This document shows positions 6,246-8,344 of a DNA stretch of 8,344 nucleotides, in pieces. The stretch is from the NCBI GenBank assembly GCA_964481075.1, contig CAYZSD010000152.1:1-8344 (forward strand), written 5' to 3'. Position 1 is the first letter of the stretch. Every line of letters starts with the position of its first letter. The notes under the pieces are model-generated. The model did not search any database, was not told where the DNA came from, and worked only from the letters and a program-made list of their open reading frames with translations. Source of the stretch: MWFE01 sp964481075 (GTDB lineage: Bacteria; Bacteroidota; Bacteroidia; Bacteroidales; Tenuifilaceae). The position numbers and the translations under genes are program-made.

Positions 6246-6318
6246 GGGCCTATAGCTCAGTTGGTAGAGCTTCCGGCTCATAACCGGACGGTCGGAGGTT
6301 CGACTNNNNNNNNNNCCA
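6246..6318 (+). tRNA. tRNA with CAU anticodon, probably elongator tRNA-Met (3' end masked by Ns)
   Basis: Read by hand: acceptor 5' strand GGGCCTA (6246-6252), D-stem GCTC/GAGC (6255-6258 with 6267-6270), anticodon stem TCCGG/CCGGA (6272-6276 with 6284-6288), anticodon CAT at 6279-6281, variable loop 6289-6293, T-stem 5' strand GGAGG (6294-6298) and T-loop TTCGACT (6299-6305). Ten Ns (6306-6315) then hide the T-stem 3' strand and most of the acceptor 3' strand. Bases 6316-6318, CCA, would be C71, C72 and the discriminator A73, pairing with G1 and G2, for a total of exactly 73 nt; no CCA tail would then be encoded. The anticodon stem lacks the three G:C pairs typical of initiator tRNA. A lysidine-modified tRNA-Ile(CAU) cannot be excluded. 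No terminator hairpin is seen immediately downstream. Confidence 0.88.
6306..6315. other. Assembly gap or masked bases (10 N)
   Basis: This run of ten unknown bases falls inside the tRNA. Ten is a common scaffolder placeholder for a gap of unknown size, yet it also equals exactly the number of bases missing from a standard tRNA fold here. The following sequence is the second copy of a 28-bp repeat, so a collapsed repeat is possible. Confidence 0.95.
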
Positions 6319-6343
6319 ATTTAAAAAACACTTGACAAAAAAA
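6316..6343 (+). repeat. 28-bp direct repeat, copy 2 (downstream of tRNA)
   Basis: Identical over 28 bases to 6174-6201; the sequences diverge at the next base (C in copy 1, T here). The left boundary cannot be determined because Ns precede it. The copy includes TTGACA at 6332-6337 and sits between the tRNA and purN, so it may be a leftover of a tandem tRNA unit or part of the purN control region. Confidence 0.9.
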
Positions 6344-6371
6344 TTCTGGGCAAAAGTATATTTTTTGTTTC

Positions 6372-6379
6372 TATTTTTG
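6372..6379 (+). promoter_or_regulatory. Candidate purN promoter -7 box
   Basis: TATTTTTG is an exact match to TAnnTTTG on the plus strand. Transcription would start near 6384, giving a leader of about 49 nt before the purN ATG. The -33 region is poor: TTCTG at 6344-6348 is the nearest candidate and is a little too far. The leader contains T-rich runs and a weak ATGC/GCAT hairpin (about 6380-6406) that I do not count as a terminator. Confidence 0.4.
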
Positions 6380-6432
6380 ATGCGCTGTAAATCTTTTTTT
6401 AGCATTTTTTATCGAACAAAACACGTATAAAT

Positions 6433-7005
6433 ATGAATATCAAACAAATAGCAGTCCTTGCATCAGGGTCTGGAACTAATGCAGAAAACATAACAAAGTA
6501 CTTTTCTGATTCCAAAGTTGCTAGTGTAAAACTAATAATTACCGATAATCCTAATGCTCAGGTCATTAAAAGGAGCGAAAGGTTGGGTGTTGATAGTTAT
6601 ATTCTATCAAAGGAGGAATTGGCATTAGGTGGTTTAAGTGAGCTACTTATAGAAAGAAATATTGATTTTGTTGCTCTTGCTGGTTTTCTGAGGCTAATTC
6701 CAGCGGATGTAACAAAACACTATATGGGAAGGATTGTGAATATTCATCCCGCCCTTCTACCTAAATATGGAGGGAAAGGCATGTACGGGCTGAACGTGCA
6801 CAGGTCGGTAATTGAAGCAGGGGATGCTGAAAGTGGAATTACAATTCATCTAGTAAATAGCGAGTATGATAAAGGAGAGATTGTCTTTCAAACTAAATGC
6901 CCTGTCCTTCAATGCGATAAACCAGAGACGTTGGCTAAGAGGGTACATTCACTTGAGTACGAGTATTACCCAGTAATCATAGAGAGGCTTATTAAAAATA
7001 TCTAA
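6433..7005 (+). CDS. purN: Phosphoribosylglycinamide formyltransferase (GART)
   Basis: This 190-residue cytosolic enzyme transfers a formyl group from 10-formyltetrahydrofolate to glycinamide ribonucleotide, the third step of purine synthesis. The N-terminal phosphate-binding loop is VLASGSGTNAENI (8-20). The catalytic triad is Asn103 and His105 in VNIHPALLPKYGGKGMYG, and Asp146 in SEYDKGEIVFQ, matching E. coli N106/H108/D144. Length is normal for the family. The GSGTNAENI version of the loop is, as I recall, usual for Bacteroidota. The ATG at 6433 gives the standard N-terminus. It is divergent from acpP across the tRNA-bearing control region, and its TAA interlocks with the TAG of the convergent M23 gene (shared bases 7002-7005). 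A methionyl-tRNA formyltransferase is ruled out by the small size and the purN-type motif set. Confidence 0.95.
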   Translation: MNIKQIAVLASGSGTNAENITKYFSDSKVASVKLIITDNPNAQVIKRSERLGVDSYILSKEELALGGLSELLIERNIDFVALAGFLRLIPADVTKHYMGRIVNIHPALLPKYGGKGMYGLNVHRSVIEAGDAESGITIHLVNSEYDKGEIVFQTKCPVLQCDKPETLAKRVHSLEYEYYPVIIERLIKNI

Positions 7006-8279
7006 AAAGTAAGATACAAATCGGGTTTTGGAGCTATGGGAACCAATGAAATGCTATCGAGCTTAACCTTGTAGTAAGAGATTGTTTCGTTAAAAAGGGC
7101 TAGGTTTTCCTCTTTAATTGGTTCAACGGGAGGTGCTTCAACCTTCAGGGGATCAATAGGTTTACCATTCTTCCAGAAACGTAAGTCAAGGTGTGGCCCT
7201 GTAGCGTAGCCAGTTTTTCCGACATAACCAATAATTTGCCCCTGCTGAACTCTTGCACCTTTCACTATCCCTTTTCCAAAAGCGGAGAAATGATTGTAGC
7301 CCGATGTATAAACGCTATTATGTCGGATTTTTACGTAGTTACCTGCAGCATTATTGTAGCCTTTCTCTATGATGACCCCATCGCCAATGGCCACCACTGG
7401 AGTTCCTTCGGGAGCGGCGTAATCGACTCCTGTATGGGGTCTATGAACCTTTAGAATGGGGTGCATTCGGCTATGGGAGAACCGTGAACTGATTCTGGAG
7501 AAACGTAAGGGGGCCTTAAGAAAAGTTTTTCTAAGGCTATTCCCCGTTTCGTCCCAGTAACTCCAAATTGAATCCTGCATGAAACGGAATGCGTAGTATT
7601 TTTGCCCTCTGTGCTCAAACCACGCAGCGTGGATTGTTCCTATGCCAATGGACTTGCTTCCAATGTATGGTTCATCGTATATTACCTTGAACTTATCGCC
7701 AGAATACAAACCGAAAAAATCGACAGCCCAGGCAAAAACATCAGAAAGGTCAAGCGCTAGCACCGGGTTTAAATTATGGTTTGACATGGTCTCCCAAAGT
7801 GATGAGGTTATTTCAGCTTCGCTGATGCGAGGTAATGTGGTGATGTTGCGTTGTCCTTTTGAAACATAAAGGGAATCGGCAAAACGAAACACTACGTATT
7901 CAATACTGGAATGCTCATATACAATGTATTCAACCTTAGCGTTAGTGTCGCGTTTGCTAAAAACCTTATAGGTATTGCCCGCCCTTATGCTTCGAATGTT
8001 AAAAACTTCCTTGGTTTTTTCGTTAAGTTGTCGGATATACTCTCCGTTAACACCCAAAGAGGCAAAGATGCTTCCAAGAGTCTGGTTTCGCCTGATTACA
8101 TCTGTTGTTATATAAAAGGAATCGATTGGTAAGCCATACTCCAGAATCGGTTCTGATTGAAAGAGAGAAACTTCTCGAAATTCTTTTTCAACAAACTCTT
8201 TTCTATCGGCAGCAAAAAAATAAACTAGAGCTAAGGCAGCAAAGGCTAAAGTAAGGCTAAGGAAAAAAAGTCTTCTCAT
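7002..8279 (-). CDS. M23-family (LytM) peptidoglycan metallopeptidase, membrane-anchored
   Basis: This is a 425-residue cell-envelope protein predicted to cut peptidoglycan cross-links during growth or division. Numbering from the ATG at 8279: an N-terminal signal anchor (MRRLFFLSLTLAFAALALVYFF); a LysM/OapA-like segment at about 55-110; a middle domain at about 150-250 resembling the Csd3/MepM N2 region; the M23 domain at about 260-385; and a short C-terminal tail. Active-site residues: His282 and Asp286 in RPHTGVDYAAPEGTP, His330 in GYNHFSAF, and His363 in ATGPHLDLRFW. The usual HxH is HLD here, so Asp365 stands where the third zinc ligand His is expected. An in-frame TTG at 8297 would add six residues, but ATG gives a typical signal sequence and is preferred. 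The stop overlaps the purN stop on the opposite strand. Confidence 0.88.
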   Translation of the reverse strand: MRRLFFLSLTLAFAALALVYFFAADRKEFVEKEFREVSLFQSEPILEYGLPIDSFYITTDVIRRNQTLGSIFASLGVNGEYIRQLNEKTKEVFNIRSIRAGNTYKVFSKRDTNAKVEYIVYEHSSIEYVVFRFADSLYVSKGQRNITTLPRISEAEITSSLWETMSNHNLNPVLALDLSDVFAWAVDFFGLYSGDKFKVIYDEPYIGSKSIGIGTIHAAWFEHRGQKYYAFRFMQDSIWSYWDETGNSLRKTFLKAPLRFSRISSRFSHSRMHPILKVHRPHTGVDYAAPEGTPVVAIGDGVIIEKGYNNAAGNYVKIRHNSVYTSGYNHFSAFGKGIVKGARVQQGQIIGYVGKTGYATGPHLDLRFWKNGKPIDPLKVEAPPVEPIKEENLALFNETISYYKVKLDSISLVPIAPKPDLYLTF

Positions 8280-8294
8280 CAATAAAAAATTTTT

Positions 8295-8325
8295 CAAAGA
8301 AAGCCTTTTTCCAAGATAAAGCCAA
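8295..8325 (-). promoter_or_regulatory. Weak candidate promoter of the M23 gene
   Basis: On the minus strand, TTGG (8322-8325) lies 19 bp before TTTCTTTG (8295-8302), a one-mismatch TAnnTTTG box. The spacing is right for Bacteroidota promoters. The leader to the ATG at 8279 would be only about 10 nt. Window end prevents a search for better boxes further upstream. Confidence 0.25.
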
Positions 8326-8344
8326 GGTTTTGGAGATATTTAAC

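Noticed and set aside
6174..6343. CRISPR array or phage attachment sites (28-bp repeats around a tRNA)
   Set aside because: Only two copies, 142 bp apart, with no spacer series, no cas genes and no integrase; the sequence between them is the tRNA itself.
8280..8297. Upstream TTG start adding six residues to the M23 protein
   Set aside because: The ATG at 8279 opens a typical signal sequence (Met-Arg-Arg then hydrophobic), while the TTG lies within the candidate -7 box.

Overview
The window looks like a chromosomal core segment from a member of the Bacteroidota, probably class Bacteroidia. Three things point there: an RprX/RprY-type two-component pair, an 'IPExxxVDY' family gene (a Bacteroidota-restricted family) behind acpP-fabF-rnc, and promoter-like boxes of the Bacteroidota form TAnnTTTG, with no consistent Shine-Dalgarno sequences. 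Base composition is AT-rich to moderate and no mobile element, CRISPR array or phage gene is visible.

Layout, left to right. (1) 1-575, minus strand: a SiaC-family regulatory phosphoprotein followed by the first 54 codons of an unrecognised charged helical protein that runs off the left edge. (2) 733-3057, minus strand: sensor kinase rprX followed closely by response regulator rprY. (3) 3058-3304: a gene-free 247-bp stretch holding a -7-type box almost touching the rprX start codon and, on the plus strand, a possible independent small RNA with its own -7 box, a long imperfect hairpin and a strong intrinsic terminator. (4) 3305-6115, minus strand: acpP-fabF-rnc and an IPExxxVDY-family gene, a lipid-synthesis/RNA-processing cluster. 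(5) 6116-6432: a control region with a CAU-anticodon tRNA on the plus strand, interrupted by ten Ns and flanked by two identical 28-bp repeats carrying TTGACA, then a purN promoter candidate. (6) 6433-7005, plus strand: purN. (7) 7002-8279, minus strand: a membrane-anchored M23 metallopeptidase whose stop codon interlocks with that of purN.

Functionally, most of the window is housekeeping: acyl carrier protein and the condensing enzyme FabF elongate fatty acids, RNase III matures rRNA and other double-stranded RNA, PurN performs a formyl transfer in purine synthesis, and the M23 enzyme trims peptidoglycan. RprXY and SiaC are the regulatory layer. I see no complete, clearly new multi-gene system. 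The best candidates for something undescribed are the putative small RNA at about 3160-3279, the SiaC gene with its unidentified downstream partner, and the altered zinc-ligand motif of the M23 protein.
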